DNA of 64,000 nucleotides from Chaetoderma sp. LZ-2023a (GCA_034401795.1 CM067372.1:16090424-16154423), one strand, 5' to 3'. Positions 21,068-32,820 are shown, numbered from the stretch's first letter. Notes: a model not told the origin generated them from the sequence alone. Made by a program: numbers and translations.

Positions 21068-21949
21068 TTCATAAATATAAACAAGAGACCCAAGGGCCTG
21101 TGGCGCTCACCTGGACCATTAGTATTTGAACCATTTGAATTTAAATAGAAATGATGGCTAATTTTCGGAAAATTCAAGATGGTTACCAAGAAAATTGACC
21201 AATCAGAATACTCATTTGATTTCTTGAAGCCTATCATCATTGGGTCATTCCACCCAGATGCGTTTGATATTGAGCCACAAAAATTCTGAAAATATTGTAG
21301 AAGGTCCAAGGTGGCTACCGAACAAAAATTACCAATCAATACACTCAAAGTCTTTAAGCCGATCACCATAGGATCATTCGATACAGGTTTCCTTGAAATC
21401 TGGCCATTGATTAGCATTATAACGTATTTCTGGAAAATCCAAAAGCCAGAAAAAATTGAGCAATCAAAATTCTGTATATACATTCTGAAGCCTACCCACC
21501 TTGGGTTCTTCCAACTGATTTCACAAAACTTTGGGAAAAGCCAAGATGGGCGCCAAGAAAATAGAGCAATCAAAATACTGTCTACAACTTCTGAAGCTTG
21601 CCACCACAGGGTTCTCCCAACCAAGTTTGGTTGAAATCGCCCAAGCAGTTAATGAAGAGTAGCATCTAAATCGATTTCCGGTAGTTTTCATAATATTCAA
21701 GATTTTCACCAAAAGATTTACCAATAAAAATTCTGTATACAAGTTCTGAAACCTACACTCATAGGGTCCTTCTAGCCAAACTAAATTAAAATCTATCTAC
21801 CAAGCGGTCATCATTAAAAGTAGCATTTTGACAATTTCCGCCAAGAAAATTGACCAATCAAAAATCTGAATAGACGTCCTAGACCATACCCCAATAGGAT
21901 CCTTCTAGCCAAATTTGGGTGAAATCTGCCAAGAAGCTAAGGAGGAGAT
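21068..21949. repeat. Tandem 155-160-bp repeat element with inverted ends, copy 1 left part
   Basis: Starts GGCGCTCACCTGGACCATT and runs through about six units containing GACCAATCAAAATTCTG, TTCTGAAGCCTACC and AAGATGGCCACC. It is interrupted at 21950 by DIRS copy C and resumes at 28934, ending GGCCAGGTGAGCTAA at 29273. A longer second copy lies at 50690-52498. Start and end are partly inverted (CTCACCTGG and CCAGGTGAG). Confidence 0.85.
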
Positions 21950-21988
21950 TAAACGAAATCAAGGATTTCTTTTTTCACGAGAGAGTTG

Positions 21989-22164
21989 ATACTTACCTCC
22001 CTAATACTTTTGATATTGCTAAATATTGGCTTTCACTCAATAAACACTCAGATTAAAACAGTTAGGTGCCCCTACTGGGCAGGGAGTCAGAGCGTAGTCT
22101 GGCAGATGCCAGCCCCACCACCGCGCATGCGCAGACTAGCACTTCCTCTGACTAATTTATTGGT
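21989..22164. repeat. DIRS C left inverted terminal repeat
   Basis: Reverse complement of 28742-28918. Outside it the end reads TAAACGAAATCAAGGATTTC, which keeps the GAAATC-N3-GATTTC palindrome with a different centre (AAG) from copy B (TAG). Confidence 0.92.
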
Positions 22165-22236
22165 TGATACACATGCAACTATAAAGAGCCTGAAGACCGA
22201 GCCTCTGTGGGGTGGAGAGGCCGGGTCCGTATCTAG

Positions 22237-22333
22237 GGAGGTAAGTATCAACTCTCTCGTGAAAAAAGAAATCCTTGATTTCGTTTATTTCACATCAAGA
22301 GTATACTTACCTCCCTAATACTTTTGATATTGC
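22237..22333. other. DIRS C internal complementary region
   Basis: Complementary to both element ends, as in copy B. It carries the end-specific variant CCTTGATTTC that matches copy C's own left end (AAGG), not copy B's. The ICR and terminus of each copy therefore agree with each other. The conserved hairpin GCCTCT-N9-AGAGGC precedes it at 22201-22221. Confidence 0.9.
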
Positions 22334-22863
22334 CAGAATTCGACAGTGAATTCGGCGGGAGGGAGGCGAGGTCAAAAGACCAGCTCATCCCCATACGCTT
22401 TTCTGCGTTTAAGGCACTTAAACTTCTGAAACTGTATGAAAAAAAAGTCAGGATTTGACTAACCATCGGATAACACCCCCGATGTATGAGAGATGACCGA
22501 ATGTCATATGCGCTCCCCCCCCCTCCTTCCTGGGAGGAAGAGTCGAATGACCTCAATGTCCTATACGCTCTCTACGTACAAGTGCCATGTACTACAGGAC
22601 AGAGACGAAAAAACTCCATTTTCGTATACTCTCAACAATGAACCACATAAATACACAAAACCATCATCATATTAATAACGGGTAACGTGACAAGACAATC
22701 AACAATGGACAACACATACACAAGACTGACCTTGTTGAAATGGCTGCTGACATCCTCTTCCCATTGGTGAAGAACGATGTAGTCCCAAATTAGTGGTTGT
22801 TTCCATAAATTAATTGTGAAATATATAAGCAATGAGGAAACCCCATCAAAAATATATGCCTAG

Positions 22864-23850
22864 TTATTTTTTCAAAATCGACAAGGCGAGAGGATTAGAG
22901 GTGTCACGGAGATAATGGTCTGTAAAACTTGACTCACAGTGCCACTGAGCCACCGACATAATATCATCCACAGGGACCCCATTAAATAGGGCAGTGGATG
23001 TCACTACGCCGCGGACACTGTGAGCCTTGGCCACGTCAACCTGCTTCCCGGTGGCGGATTTATGGCAAAACTGAATGCATTCTACAATCAACCTGGAAAT
23101 GGTGTCCTTAGAAGCCCTGCCATGGGGTTCAATATAAGACAACCATAACGCCGACTGGTCGGTGCGCCACTCCGCCGTACGTTGTTTGTACCGGCGAAGT
23201 GCCCGGACGGGACACCATGCTTTAGAATTAGGATCATATCTAGTTAAAGCAGGCAAAACAATAGGTTGACCTGGATATTTCAACGACTGATTTTTAGCCA
23301 AGAAATTAATCCTAGGTAGCAGCTTAAGGCCTTCCCCTGAAACCACAAAACGGTCATCCTCGGCTGATAAGGCATGAATTTCACTTAAAAACACAGTCTT
23401 CAGTGTTAATAGTTTCATAGAAATGGAACTAAGTGGTTCAAACGGCTTATCACCTAGTACTTGAAGCACTAGCGATAAACTCCAAGACGGAATCACAGGT
23501 GGATTCCTTGGTCTTAGATTGCCCATGCCTTTAATTAATACATTTAATGTATTTACTTCATCACTTCCCCTCTTAGCCAAGCAAGGAATAACAGACATTA
23601 AAGCTGACTTATAACCAGCAATAGAGTTAGGCTTGAGGCTATAGGCATCATAGAGGTGACAGAGGAAATCAGCTACTACCTGAATAGATGAATCCATTGG
23701 ATCAATACATCTTTTTGAGCACCATTCTGCAAATCTGTTGATTTTATAATTATATGCTCTGGAGGTTGACCCCCTCCTGGCTTTGGCCATAAACATGGCT
23801 GCTTGCTCAGAAAAGCCCTCCTTAATTCTAGATTCCTTGACGACATCCAC
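22864..23850 (-). pseudogene. DIRS C tyrosine recombinase lacking Arg I segment
   Basis: Open frame of 328 residues from MDVVKESRIK. The C-terminal boxes are present: HSVRG, AQWHC and the Tyr of FTDHYL. A 27-nt in-frame deletion removes nine residues (IAAASARRR) before SEIHAL, so VFL joins directly to SEIHAL. The deleted part carries the first catalytic arginine of the YR family. The frame looks intact to an ORF finder, but the enzyme should be inactive. The ATG at 23850 arises from a substitution; copies B and D have Val there and probably start upstream. Confidence 0.88.
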
Positions 23851-23914
23851 GCAGTCAATCTGAACATTGACGGATTGTTGTGAAGGGCCTTGCCCTGGAA
23901 GATAATATCGTCCA

Positions 23915-25660
23915 TCAGAGGCAGAGGAACCGGATTGCAGACCAGAAGGTCCAGCTTGGCCAATCCGGGGCGATCAGAAGCACTTGGCATTCCTCTTGTC
24001 TGATTTTCTGAAGAATTTTTGGAATCAGGATTGCTGGAGGGAATGCGTATGCATACATTCTCCCCCAGCTGATAGCTAACGCATCTGTTGCGAAAGCGCT
24101 TGGATCCGGAATCGGAGAGACGTACGTCGTCATCTTCGCATTCTTCTTCGTTGCGAACAAATCGATGTTGGGTTTCCCCCAATGGTCGAACAGACGATCC
24201 GCCACACATTGATTTAGTTGCCATTCTGTGGGTAAAACACTCATCCTTCGGCTCAATGAGTCTGCTAGCAGATTTAACCTTCCCGGAATATGAACTGCTT
24301 TCAAGGTAATCTGGTGATCCAGACACCAACAAAGCAGTCTCCATGTCATCATACAGAGACTGGGCGACTTCGTTCCGCCCTGGCGGTTTATGTAAGTCAC
24401 AACTGTTGAGTTGTCTGAACGAATAAGAACAATCTTGCCCTGAACTTTCTGTAAGAAATGTTCCAGGCCCAGGACTACTGCTCTTAGCTCCAGTAGATTT
24501 ATATGTTCCTTTGACTGTTCCAGATCCCAAAGCCCTGATATCGTGGACTCTTCCAGGCAAGCTCCCCAGCCCTCCATCGATGCATCTGTATACACAGTCA
24601 CCTGAGGGTGGGGAGGGGTTAGCATAACCCCCACCAAGAGATTCTCTGTGTCCAACCACCATTGCAGGAGATGAATCAGAGGCGCCAACACTGACACATT
24701 CGAGTCCAGGGAACCTGTACTCTGGGTCCATTGTGTCATGAGAAATAACTGGATCGGCTGCCTGCGTAAGGCGGCCTGAGGAATGACTGGTTCCAATGAA
24801 ACCATCAATCCCAGCATTCTCAAGTAAACCCGTGCCAGGACATGACGACTGTCGCACACTGACTGAATTAATGAGATGAGTTTCTGAACTCTCTCCTGAG
24901 TAGGATAAACATATCCTGTCTCTAGATCGAAGAACATCCCCAGGTAAACAAACTTCTGGGATGGAATCAGCTCTGATTTTGGGAAATTGATCATCCAGCC
25001 TAAGTCTGTGAGAGTTTTCAAAACAATCTCCAGACTGGCCGATAAACTTTCCCGGGTGTGTGCTTTCAACAGCCAGTCGTCTATGTACGTGTGGACTGCT
25101 ATGCTTCTCCTACGGAGGTATGCGGTGATCGCAAGAACCACATGGGTGAAAACCCGAGGAGCCGTGGAAATTCCGAAGGGTAGCACCCTGAATTCCCACT
25201 GTCTGCCCTGGAATGCAAATCTCAGGAAGCGACGGAAACTCCTGTGTATGGGGATGTGGAAATAAGCGTCCTTCAAATCTATCGACGCTGTCCACATTCC
25301 CCTCTCTAACCCCGCCAACACCGAGCGCACAGTCTCCATCTTGAAACTGGGCGTCTCTATGAACTTGTTCAATGGCTTGAGGTTGAGAATTGGTCTCCAC
25401 CCTCCGGTGTTCTTTGTTACTAAGAACAGGGTTGAATAGAAGCCCGGACACCTCTGTGCCGGCTGAATAGCTCCTTTTTGTATGAGGGAATTTATTTCCT
25501 CCTCGATACACAACCTTTGATCTGGATCTCTCGGATTTGGAGTCCAGATCGGCACTAGAGACAGTCGCGATGGCGGGCCTGTCATCCAATCGGGATGATA
25601 CCCGACTGAAAGCCATCGCAAGACTAAACGGTCCTGAGTTAACCGTTCCCACTCTTGCAT
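23915..25660 (-). pseudogene. DIRS C RT-RNase H, frameshifted near the C-terminus
   Basis: The RT and RNase H portions are open and carry SIDLKDAYFHIP, YIDDWLL, VYTDASMEGWG, IRSDNSTV and LADSLSRR. A 22-nt deletion near 23956 (present in copies B and D as the stretch containing ATCCGTATACCATGATCGG) shifts the frame inside the post-RNase H domain, and the frame ends at 23915. The lost C-terminal part continues in another frame (24857-23676). The polymerase core might still fold, but the C-terminal domain is replaced. Confidence 0.88.
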
Positions 25661-25784
25661 GTGGTCGGCTAGCCGGCCTCCCACCGGTCCACCTAGGGAT
25701 AGAGGTGGACATAAGGAGTGCAAGAGCGGCACTGTCTCCTTTGCCAGAAACACCGGCGTGGTTCTCACCGCGGTAACCGTCCCA

Positions 25785-27805
25785 TCAGGAACGATTACCC
25801 CGCCCAGATCCTCGCGCGCCACGACCAGCACCGCGCGCACCTCGGTGCGCGGGCGGCTGCCTGGCTGACTGCGCCTGAGGAGCCTGCGCCCCCCTCGCTG
25901 TTGGCCGAATCGCACGCGGCCGAGGCCGACGCTGCGATGGTGGTTGGCCTCTGACCTGGCCACTACCACCTCGAGCCTGCAGGGGACGATACGCAGGGGG
26001 TGCGGCGCGAATGTTGGCACGACGAAGCACCTCAAACTGCTCGCGCAGCGCCCTCTGGTTATTGACCAGAGTAACCGTCTCCTGGAGGTGCCTACATCTC
26101 TCACCTCCAAAGAGACCAGGACCTGTCATAGGCGTACGTAGTAGCCTATTGTATAGGTCCTGGGACGGGCACAGATTATCCAAGGCAAAAGTGCGCCTTG
26201 CCCGGACACTCCTGGTCACCGCCCGCATCATACAGTCCAGCGCCAGGTTGATACCATCCTGGATGGCTCGCTGGACTGTGACCGGACTTGGCTGGCGCGA
26301 TGCGGATGCTGTTACTACCCCTTGTAACAGCTGGGAGACGTGGGACAGAGCGGCAATCGAAGCCCTCCCACTCTCCTCCGCATCACGCAACGCGGTATTT
26401 GCTGAACGCAACGCGTTCGAACACAAGACTCCCGTGTCAGAACGGGAGCCTGGCCGCGCATCCTCACCCAAAGCCGCGCGGTCATCCACGCTCGGCTTAG
26501 GTACCACACCGTACCGCTGGTAGTCCAGGGGCACGATGCGGCAACGCCTGGCCACCTCGCGCGGGGCCTTAGCGAGACGTCCACTAGACTTAATGGACGT
26601 CTCCGCCGCCTCGAACATGTCAACGACATGCTCTGCCAGCGGCAGAGAAGGCATAGCGTTAGCAGTAGGCTTACCAGCTAACCACGGCCTGTGATCACGC
26701 TGGCTAGCCGACTGCTCCACGGGCAGATCTGGTCTAACACTCACCAACCACTGGCAAGCGTCAGACCAATCCTCCTCCGTGGCTAGCTGCGAGCGCTCTA
26801 CAAGACGGGGGCCTTCGTCTTCCTCCTGAGCGCAAGCAACAGAGCTTGACGGCGGATACGCTGATATCCCTGGCAAGCCAGGGAGAGCATGCGGGCCTGA
26901 CAATACCGGCATGCTAATCTCACTGGCTTGACCAGGAGCAGGTGCCGTGGTAGAGCGCGGGGCATATACCGCCCCACCACGGCCCCGGCCAGCACCAGCG
27001 ACACTCTCGGCAAGCCGAGGTATGCGGTAACGCTGGCCTTCAGCGCCCAGGGCCACAGTCTGAACCGTGGATTCTACCCCTGGGAGAGTAGAACCGTGGA
27101 ATAAGGCGCCTGTATTCCCCGCGAGGGGTGCACAGACGTCATAATCCATGGCCACGTCTTCAGACGGTGACCCCAACAGGTAATCCTCATCCTCCTGGCC
27201 AGACAGATTAGACTCCGGGTCAGCAAAGAGAGCTAACCCGGACTGGCCAGGGAAGGTGCCATACGAGGTACTGGCACCCGTGGTGTGCGGATAGCCGTGG
27301 ACTGATAAGCAGCCCGCGGGTTCCAGCGACAACCGTCCATGGTCCCTATTGGGCGCGGCAATAAGCCTGCTGCCAGGGTCGTGGAACGCCCCCTCTAATG
27401 AGCCACCTCTGAATCTTCAAACAACGGAAGCGTACTAAGGAACGGTGATTCAGAGGCGGGGATTACCTGCTCCGAAGCAGATGATGGGGCCAATAAAGGA
27501 TTTGGTCCAGGAAGCATGCCACGAAGCAACTCTGGAACCAAATCCTTGATTGTCCTCCTCATCTCTCCCAACATCTCGGTCCGGAAGGCCTCCATGTCCA
27601 CCGCGGACGAGGCCTTCCTCTTACCCTTCTTACTTACAACCTCTTTTTTCAGCTTCTTCTTCTCCTCCTCCACCTTGTCCTTCGCCTGCAAGCACAAGAA
27701 TTCGGACATTAGCTCGCCCCCCCAGTGCTTACATATCTCGCAATTAAGCAAGGGACCACAGGGGCTACACTGAAAACAGAGATGAGGACCAAACTTGTCC
27801 CTCAA
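25785..27805 (-). pseudogene. DIRS C Gag-like ORF1, one frameshift
   Basis: Two open parts: 27395-27805 (136 codons, including the Cys cluster HLCFQCSPCG, NCEICKHWG) and 25785-27332 (515 codons, to the Arg/Gly tail). They are separated by a one-base loss near 27398 (AATGAGCC against AATGGGGCC in copy D). The rest matches copy D closely. Removal of this single defect is all that distinguishes the frame from an open Gag. Confidence 0.88.
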
Positions 27806-28741
27806 AAATCGTCCACAGGACGCACAACCAGGTCTCTGAAAAAAGCCAAAGGATGAGGAGTATGAGCAATCTAGTTAAGCTTAGAAACTCACCAACTCAA
27901 GAGAAGGAAAAATGATCATAAAGATCATAATTTATCAGAAAACCAGCTTCGGACAACTTTAATTGTTAATAAAGAGCAAGGCTGATTATGACGTCATTAA
28001 TCCTATGACAGGAAAAAATCGATCCCCAACAAACATCCCAGTGCAAGGACGAATTGTATCTCTAACCAGAACATGTGCAGAATGGACATTTCGACTACAC
28101 AACCATCAGATATATACTGATAACAATGGCAAATACTGTTAATTATCTCCCTTTCCTCTAAATAATTAACATCACCTCATATCAATAATTAGATACCTGA
28201 CACCTTGTCTAGACAAACCATCCAACCTGATGAACTGGAGTACTCCACCACTGAACGCCTCAACTCTCTCCACCTCTAGGGGAAGGAATTGGACAAGAGG
28301 GCAAAGTGAGAAGACCTTTATAATAGGCCTCCAACTCACTGGACATAGAATTTTTGGTTAGATAACCTAACAGTATTAGTAGGAAATGGAACCATGGTGG
28401 AGAGACACAAACCCTCTGCTGATGTGATGTCCATTTTATTTCTTCACACAGACCTGTGGACATAAACACAAAGAGAGATTAGTCTTATATAGCACCTAGT
28501 TGAAATAAACCAACTAACCAAGGCGCTTATCACGTTTAGCGCGAGTCCCGGAAACACATTACAACGGGACAAAACTCGCTAATTTTACTAGAAGTCACCT
28601 GATTTAAAGGTCCTGGGCCTTCCTCTGGCGAAGTCACTCTTCCTGCCATCTTTATCAGGGATAAACACTTCTTATCTTTCACAAAAACACTTAGAATTGA
28701 GCCACGAAAAGCACTAGCACAAAAGCATGTGTAGACTCTCT

Positions 28742-28918
28742 GCCAATAAATTAGCAAAGAGGTAGTGCTAGTCTGCGCATGCGCGGTGGTGGGGCTGGCA
28801 TCCGCCAGACTACGCTCTGACTCCCTGCCCAGTAGGGGCACCTAACTGTTTTAATCTGAGTGTTTATTGAGTGAAAGCCAATATTTAGCAATATCAAAAG
28901 TATTAGGGAGGTAAGTAT
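28742..28918. repeat. DIRS C right inverted terminal repeat
   Basis: From GCCAATAA to GTAAGTAT, the reverse complement of 21989-22164, with TGCGCATGCGCG at 28774-28785. The element ends GATGTGAA at 28932. Confidence 0.92.
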
Positions 28919-28933
28919 ACTCTTGATGTGAAA

Positions 28934-29273
28934 TTGACACTTTTGGTTGAATTTTCTACAAAATCAGGCAGTTAATGAGGAAATATGTTTTGAAACTTTT
29001 GGGTAATTATTTTGGATAAAACCTAAGATTTTTTACCCAAAAAATTGATCAATCAAAAATTTGAAGAGGTTTTAGAGCCTACCACTATATGGTCCTTCCA
29101 GAAAATTTAGTTGAAATCTGTCATGAAGCGAAGGAGGAGATGCATTTTGACACTTTTCGGTAACTTTTTTACAAAATCTAAGATTTTCACCAAAAAAATC
29201 GACCAAAATTTGAATAGAAGATCTAGAACCTACATCCATACAATGCTTCCATTCTGGCCAGGTGAGCTAACAA
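28934..29273. repeat. Tandem 155-160-bp repeat element, copy 1 right part
   Basis: Resumes after DIRS C with about two units (GATCAATCAAAAATTTGAAG, CTAAGATTTTCACCAAAAAA) and closes with CATTCTGGCCAGGTGAGCTAA, the same terminus as the copy ending at 52498. Confidence 0.82.
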
Positions 29274-29557
29274 TGAGCTGGTGTTGAACAAATTTCCGCC
29301 AATGAAATTGCTCGATAACAAATAAACAAAATCTGATGTCAAACTGAAAAACGCTAGTAATGTTACGTCACATAGCAGGAGAACAAAGAACTGCAAGTAC
29401 GGCCACAGAGCTGTGTGAGGGGGCATATGTTAGTACAATGAGTGACAATGAATTGTGATCAGCAGGTAGAAATTATAGATTCGATATCAGTTCTCAAATA
29501 AAGCCAGCCAGCAAATTTGATTAAAGTAGATATATTCTTTTAATGTCTTCTGTCAAT

Positions 29558-29660
29558 GGTGTGTGCATGCGTGCGTGTATGTATGTGCAGGCATGTATAT
29601 GTGTCCATGCATACGTGCCTGCATGGATATATGCACGCATGTGATGTGCATTCACATGCA
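29558..29660. repeat. Degenerate TGCATG/TGTATG microsatellite
   Basis: Alternating GTGTGCATGCGTGCGTGTAT type sequence just downstream of exon 5 in gene direction. The rest of 29274-29557 shows nothing recognisable. Confidence 0.75.
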
Positions 29661-29671
29661 TACTAACTTAC

Positions 29672-29894
29672 CTGTTCTCCATGAAGCAGTAAATCCAGCA
29701 GCTTGGACAGTCGCATCAGTGACAAACTTGATGACCAGGATATTGTTACTACTATAGTAAGTGTCTACCATACTGGCGAGAGAACCAGACAGCTTAGCTA
29801 GTCTCACACCGCTGGACACGCCGCTGGATATGGTCATGCTGCCAGCGTAGATCTCCACCTCATCTACAAACTCCTCTGTGTCAAAACGCCAAAA
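29672..29894 (-). CDS. Host gene exon 5: CUB1 second half
   Basis: The 223-nt exon runs from acceptor TTTTTCAG (AG at 29895-29896) to donor ACAG|GTAAGT (GT at 29670-29671). Phase is 0 in, 1 out. The product has VDEVEIYAGS, YYSSNNILVIKFVTDATVQ and ends AAGFTASWRT. This is a textbook CUB C-terminal half: D.vxIY.G, the YSSNNxLxIxFxTD strand pair and GFxAxW. No cysteine pair is seen. Asp in VDEVEI and FVTD fits the Ca-binding type of CUB, which I infer from the motif only. Confidence 0.93.
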
Positions 29895-30099
29895 CTGAAA
29901 AACAGTGCAGCAATAACACACATTGTCAGAATATTATTAGTAATTTGCTAGATACACATACATTTACACTTATCTATAATGGATTCTTGTTTTAGGGTCA
30001 GAAGATGGTCACCATGGTTCTTTAAGACATGTGGTCATAAAACCACCTATGTTAATGGACCACCATCACATGGCCCTAAAAGCTATATAACATAAGCAA

Positions 30100-30470
30100 C
30101 CACATTTAGTGGCCACCTCTGTCTATAGTGACCACCTCTGTCTTTAGAGACAACCACTGTCTTTAGAGACAACCACTGTCTTTAGAGACAACCACTGTCT
30201 TTAGAGACAACCTCTATCTTTAGAGGCCACCTCTGTCCTTAGAGGCCACCTCTGTATTTAGAGACCACCTCCGTCTTTAGAGACAACCACTGTCTTTAGT
30301 GACCACTTGTCTTTAGTGGTCATGTGTCTGTAGCGATGGCCTGTCTTTAGTGATGACCTGTCTTTAGTGACCACCTCTGTCTTCAGGACCACCTGTCCAT
30401 AGTGACCACCGGGTTTTAATGATCACTTCCTTAGTGGCACTTGTATCTAATGACCATCTATCTGTAGTGA
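30100..30470. repeat. 20-bp tandem repeat in CUB1 intron
   Basis: Repeats of GTCTTTAGAGACAACCACT and variants (GTCTTTAGTGACCACCT, GTCTTTAGAGGCCACCTCT), about 18 units with decay toward the right. It lies inside the phase-0 intron that splits CUB1. Confidence 0.85.
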
Positions 30471-30668
30471 CCACCTGTCATTAGTGACGACTTTCTATGG
30501 TGTTGTACAGACACGTCAAACAACACCACCTGTCTGTGGTGACCACCTGTCATTAGTGACGACTTTCTATGGTGTTGTACAGACAGGTCAAACAACAACA
30601 CCTGGCTGTAGTGACCACCTGTCATTAGTGACGACTTTCTATGGTGTTGTACAGACAGGTCAAACAAC
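30471..30668. repeat. About 72-bp tandem repeat, three units
   Basis: Three near-identical units of GACCACCTGTCATTAGTGAC then GACTTTCTATGGTGTTGTAC then AGACAGGTCAAACAACAACACC. They follow directly on the 20-bp array and share its GACCACCTGTC.TTAGTG core, so they may have grown out of it. Confidence 0.87.
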
Positions 30669-31003
30669 GCTACTATAGTAGATACAGTGTGATTTTAAGA
30701 TAGACACAAATATAAAGCACGTTTACATGCCATTGTATAACTTTATGGTGTCTTTTAGACAGAGGATTAAATGAATGACTTGTAATATAATCACATGGTA
30801 TAATACAATTGTAAATTGCTGTATGTTTAGCAATCTAACCCAGACTACAAATGTCAGAAATTTAGCATATCTGTATGCCTAAGAGCATCTTACATGTATT
30901 TACAAGATAAAATGGCACTTATATTCACCTCAGCATTAGCATTACATAAATTAAATATCATAAAATCACAATAAATAAGGTAACTTGTATTTAAAAAACA
31001 GAC

Positions 31004-31137
31004 CTGTACTTCAATTCTACTGCCTACAGCTCCCTCTAGTGTCCACTGACAGACACTATTAGCGGGGTATGAGGATGGCCAGGAAGGAGATTCAATTTGC
31101 TGAGCAACATTCCTAAACCAGTAGCGGCATTGAGAGG
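31004..31137 (-). CDS. Host gene exon 4: CUB1 first half
   Basis: The 134-nt exon runs from acceptor CCTTTCAG (AG at 31138-31139) to donor GTACAG|GTCTGT (GT at 31002-31003). Phase is 1 in, 0 out. The product has SQCRYWFRNVAQQIESPSWP, SYPANSVCQWTLEG and ends SRIEVQ. Both cysteines of the first CUB disulfide and the SPxWPxxYP turn are present. Joined to exon 5 it reads RIEVQ-FWRFDTE. It is too short to appear as a stand-alone ORF. Confidence 0.9.
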
Positions 31138-31429
31138 CTGAAAGGTTATTAAATCAATATTTAAGTAAAGAAACATCAAAATATTGAATGACAAATTAAT
31201 TTTTTAGATCTGACCTTGACAATAGCATATCATGCTTGATATTTTGCTAGAATTATGTTTTATAGAATCAAGGTAATTACACAGTTATTGACTGTACCTG
31301 AAATTTGACTGCTATTGCTGGCTTGATGACAGTGTACTTGGATGACGTTAAATCCCTCTGTCTAGTAAATGCTGCTTAAACACTTAAAACTCAAGCCAGC
31401 TAAAAGCAGCTTCTTCAGTAGTCGTAAGA

Positions 31430-31557
31430 AATGTCCATTTGCAGAACAAGAGAGAGATGACTAATTTTGAAAAGTTACCACTGGAATGACTGGCTCAGCC
31501 TGTCATTTCAGTGGTAAATTTTCAAAAATAACCTTCTTTCGGTATTCAGATGAACAT
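31430..31557. repeat. Foldback element 2
   Basis: Hairpin with arms around CCACTGGAATGACTGGCTC and its complement TGTCATTTCAGTGG. It begins ATGTCCATTTGCAG and ends CAGATGAACAT. Same family as 20541-20710. It lies in the intron between LDLa and CUB1. Confidence 0.75.
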
Positions 31558-31700
31558 TTTTTTATGTGCATGTAAAAGTTTTAAAGTTTCTTGAACAAAT
31601 GTGAGAGCTAAAGGTTTAAACCACAAAGTGATTCATCTGTCATTGTCTGTACCAGACCTGGCCCTTATTCACTTAGAGGTCAAGAGTGTCTCGCCTTCTG

Positions 31701-31815
31701 AGTGTCCATCATGCACGCCTAGAGAATATTATTTTTTTACAATTTAGCAGCTTTTGGCCAGTGGAATGATTGGCTCGGTTAGTAAATTGTAAAAGAATAT
31801 TCCTATCATCGCCTA
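31701..31815. repeat. Foldback element 3 (decayed)
   Basis: Shorter hairpin with AGAATATTATTTTTTTACAA and the complementary TTGTAAAAGAATATTC, around CAGTGGAATGATTGGCTCGG. It lies 140 bp from foldback element 2 in the same intron. Confidence 0.65.
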
Positions 31816-31998
31816 CAAACACGACAAATGAACGCTTCTCAAGAACAGTGCAAAAGCCACGATTGGCCGGTTTGACTTGTAAGTGGAAATGAGACAATGA
31901 TTGCAACTCTAGCACGCACACACATGCACGCACGCACGCACACACACACACACATGACAATCAACCACAGGTCCATGTGACATCATATTATGGTCGAC

Positions 31999-32600
31999 AC
32001 ATGTGCATATTTGAGAGTACACTACACCCCGCCCCCACCATTCATGACATCACATTTCAGTGAGGTGTATGAATGTGAATATTTGTGATGACATCACAGG
32101 TCTTCCCCCTACCACACCATCCAGGACATCACGCCGCAGTGAAGTATGGGTAAATATTTATGATGACACCCTTACCCTTGTGCTCACACTCACATGCGTG
32201 CATGCATGCATGCACACATACACATCCTTCAGGACATCATGCTGCAGTGAAGTGTATGTATGTGAATATTTATGACAGAACCGCTGGCCTCCCCACCCTC
32301 AATGACATTACAGTGTACAATACAAATGTTTGTGATGACACACCTTCCTACCAACTTTAATGACATGCATGTGAATATCTACATGAGAACACGCCTCCGC
32401 ACAAACCCCACCCCCACCCCACACCCACTCAATCACATCACATTGTGATGAGGTGCGAGTAAGTGAATATTTCTTTGTTATGACTCGTATCCGCCTACCA
32501 CCTTTGACAACCTCATATTCAGTTGAAGCATAAACATGTGAATATTTGTGCAAACTGACAAGCTGACATCCCACCATTAATGTCATCACATGTTAAAAAT
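31999..32600. repeat. Decayed tandem repeat, about 90-110-bp units
   Basis: Five to six diverged units with the landmarks ATGACATCACA, CAGTGAAGTGTATG and GTGAATATTTGTGATGAC, separated by C-rich CCACCCC stretches. No coding content is supported. Confidence 0.65.
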
Positions 32601-32721
32601 GAGCCTAACTTTAGTCAAACCATGATTGATTATGCATACATTAGCAAATAGACAATCTGGAACATAGTCCAGTAACAAAAGGTATGATGTCTGACATGGT
32701 AAGCCGCTCTGGATGACTTAC

Positions 32722-32820
32722 GACAATTAGCTTCATCCGAGTCATCCGGACAGTCTGAATGTCCATCACAAAGCTTGGATTGTGGCACACAGAGATCTGA
32801 TGTAGCACAGGAGAAAGAGC
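32722..32820 (-). CDS. Host gene exon 3: LDL-receptor class A module
   Basis: A 99-nt symmetric phase 1-1 exon with acceptor TGTTTTGCAG (AG at 32821-32822) and donor TTGTC|GTAAGT (GT at 32720-32721). The product has SFSCATSDLCVPQSKLCDG and HSDCPDDSDEANC. It shows the LDLa hallmark CDGxxDCxDxSDExxC, including the acidic Ca-binding residues. Only five cysteines are inside the exon; the sixth, first in order, comes from the end of exon 2 (RLACPSG). This supports direct splicing of the CTLD exon to this one. The usual role is ligand binding outside the cell. Confidence 0.93.

Larger units (their letters stand above)
21950..28933 (-). mobile_element. DIRS retrotransposon copy C, family 1, full length
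   Basis: About 6.98 kb with both repeats, hairpin (22201-22221), ICR (22237-22333), a 3' non-coding part (22334-22863), YR, RT-RNase H, Gag, leader with CRE (27989-27996) and right repeat. It is inserted in the 155-160-bp tandem element without a visible target duplication (left flank GGAGGAGAT, right flank ATTGACAC). All three genes are damaged: Gag has a one-base loss near 27398, RT has a 22-nt deletion near 23956, and YR has a 27-nt deletion at about 23387. It lies in the phase-1 intron between CUB1 and CUB2, in sense with the host gene. Confidence 0.95.
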
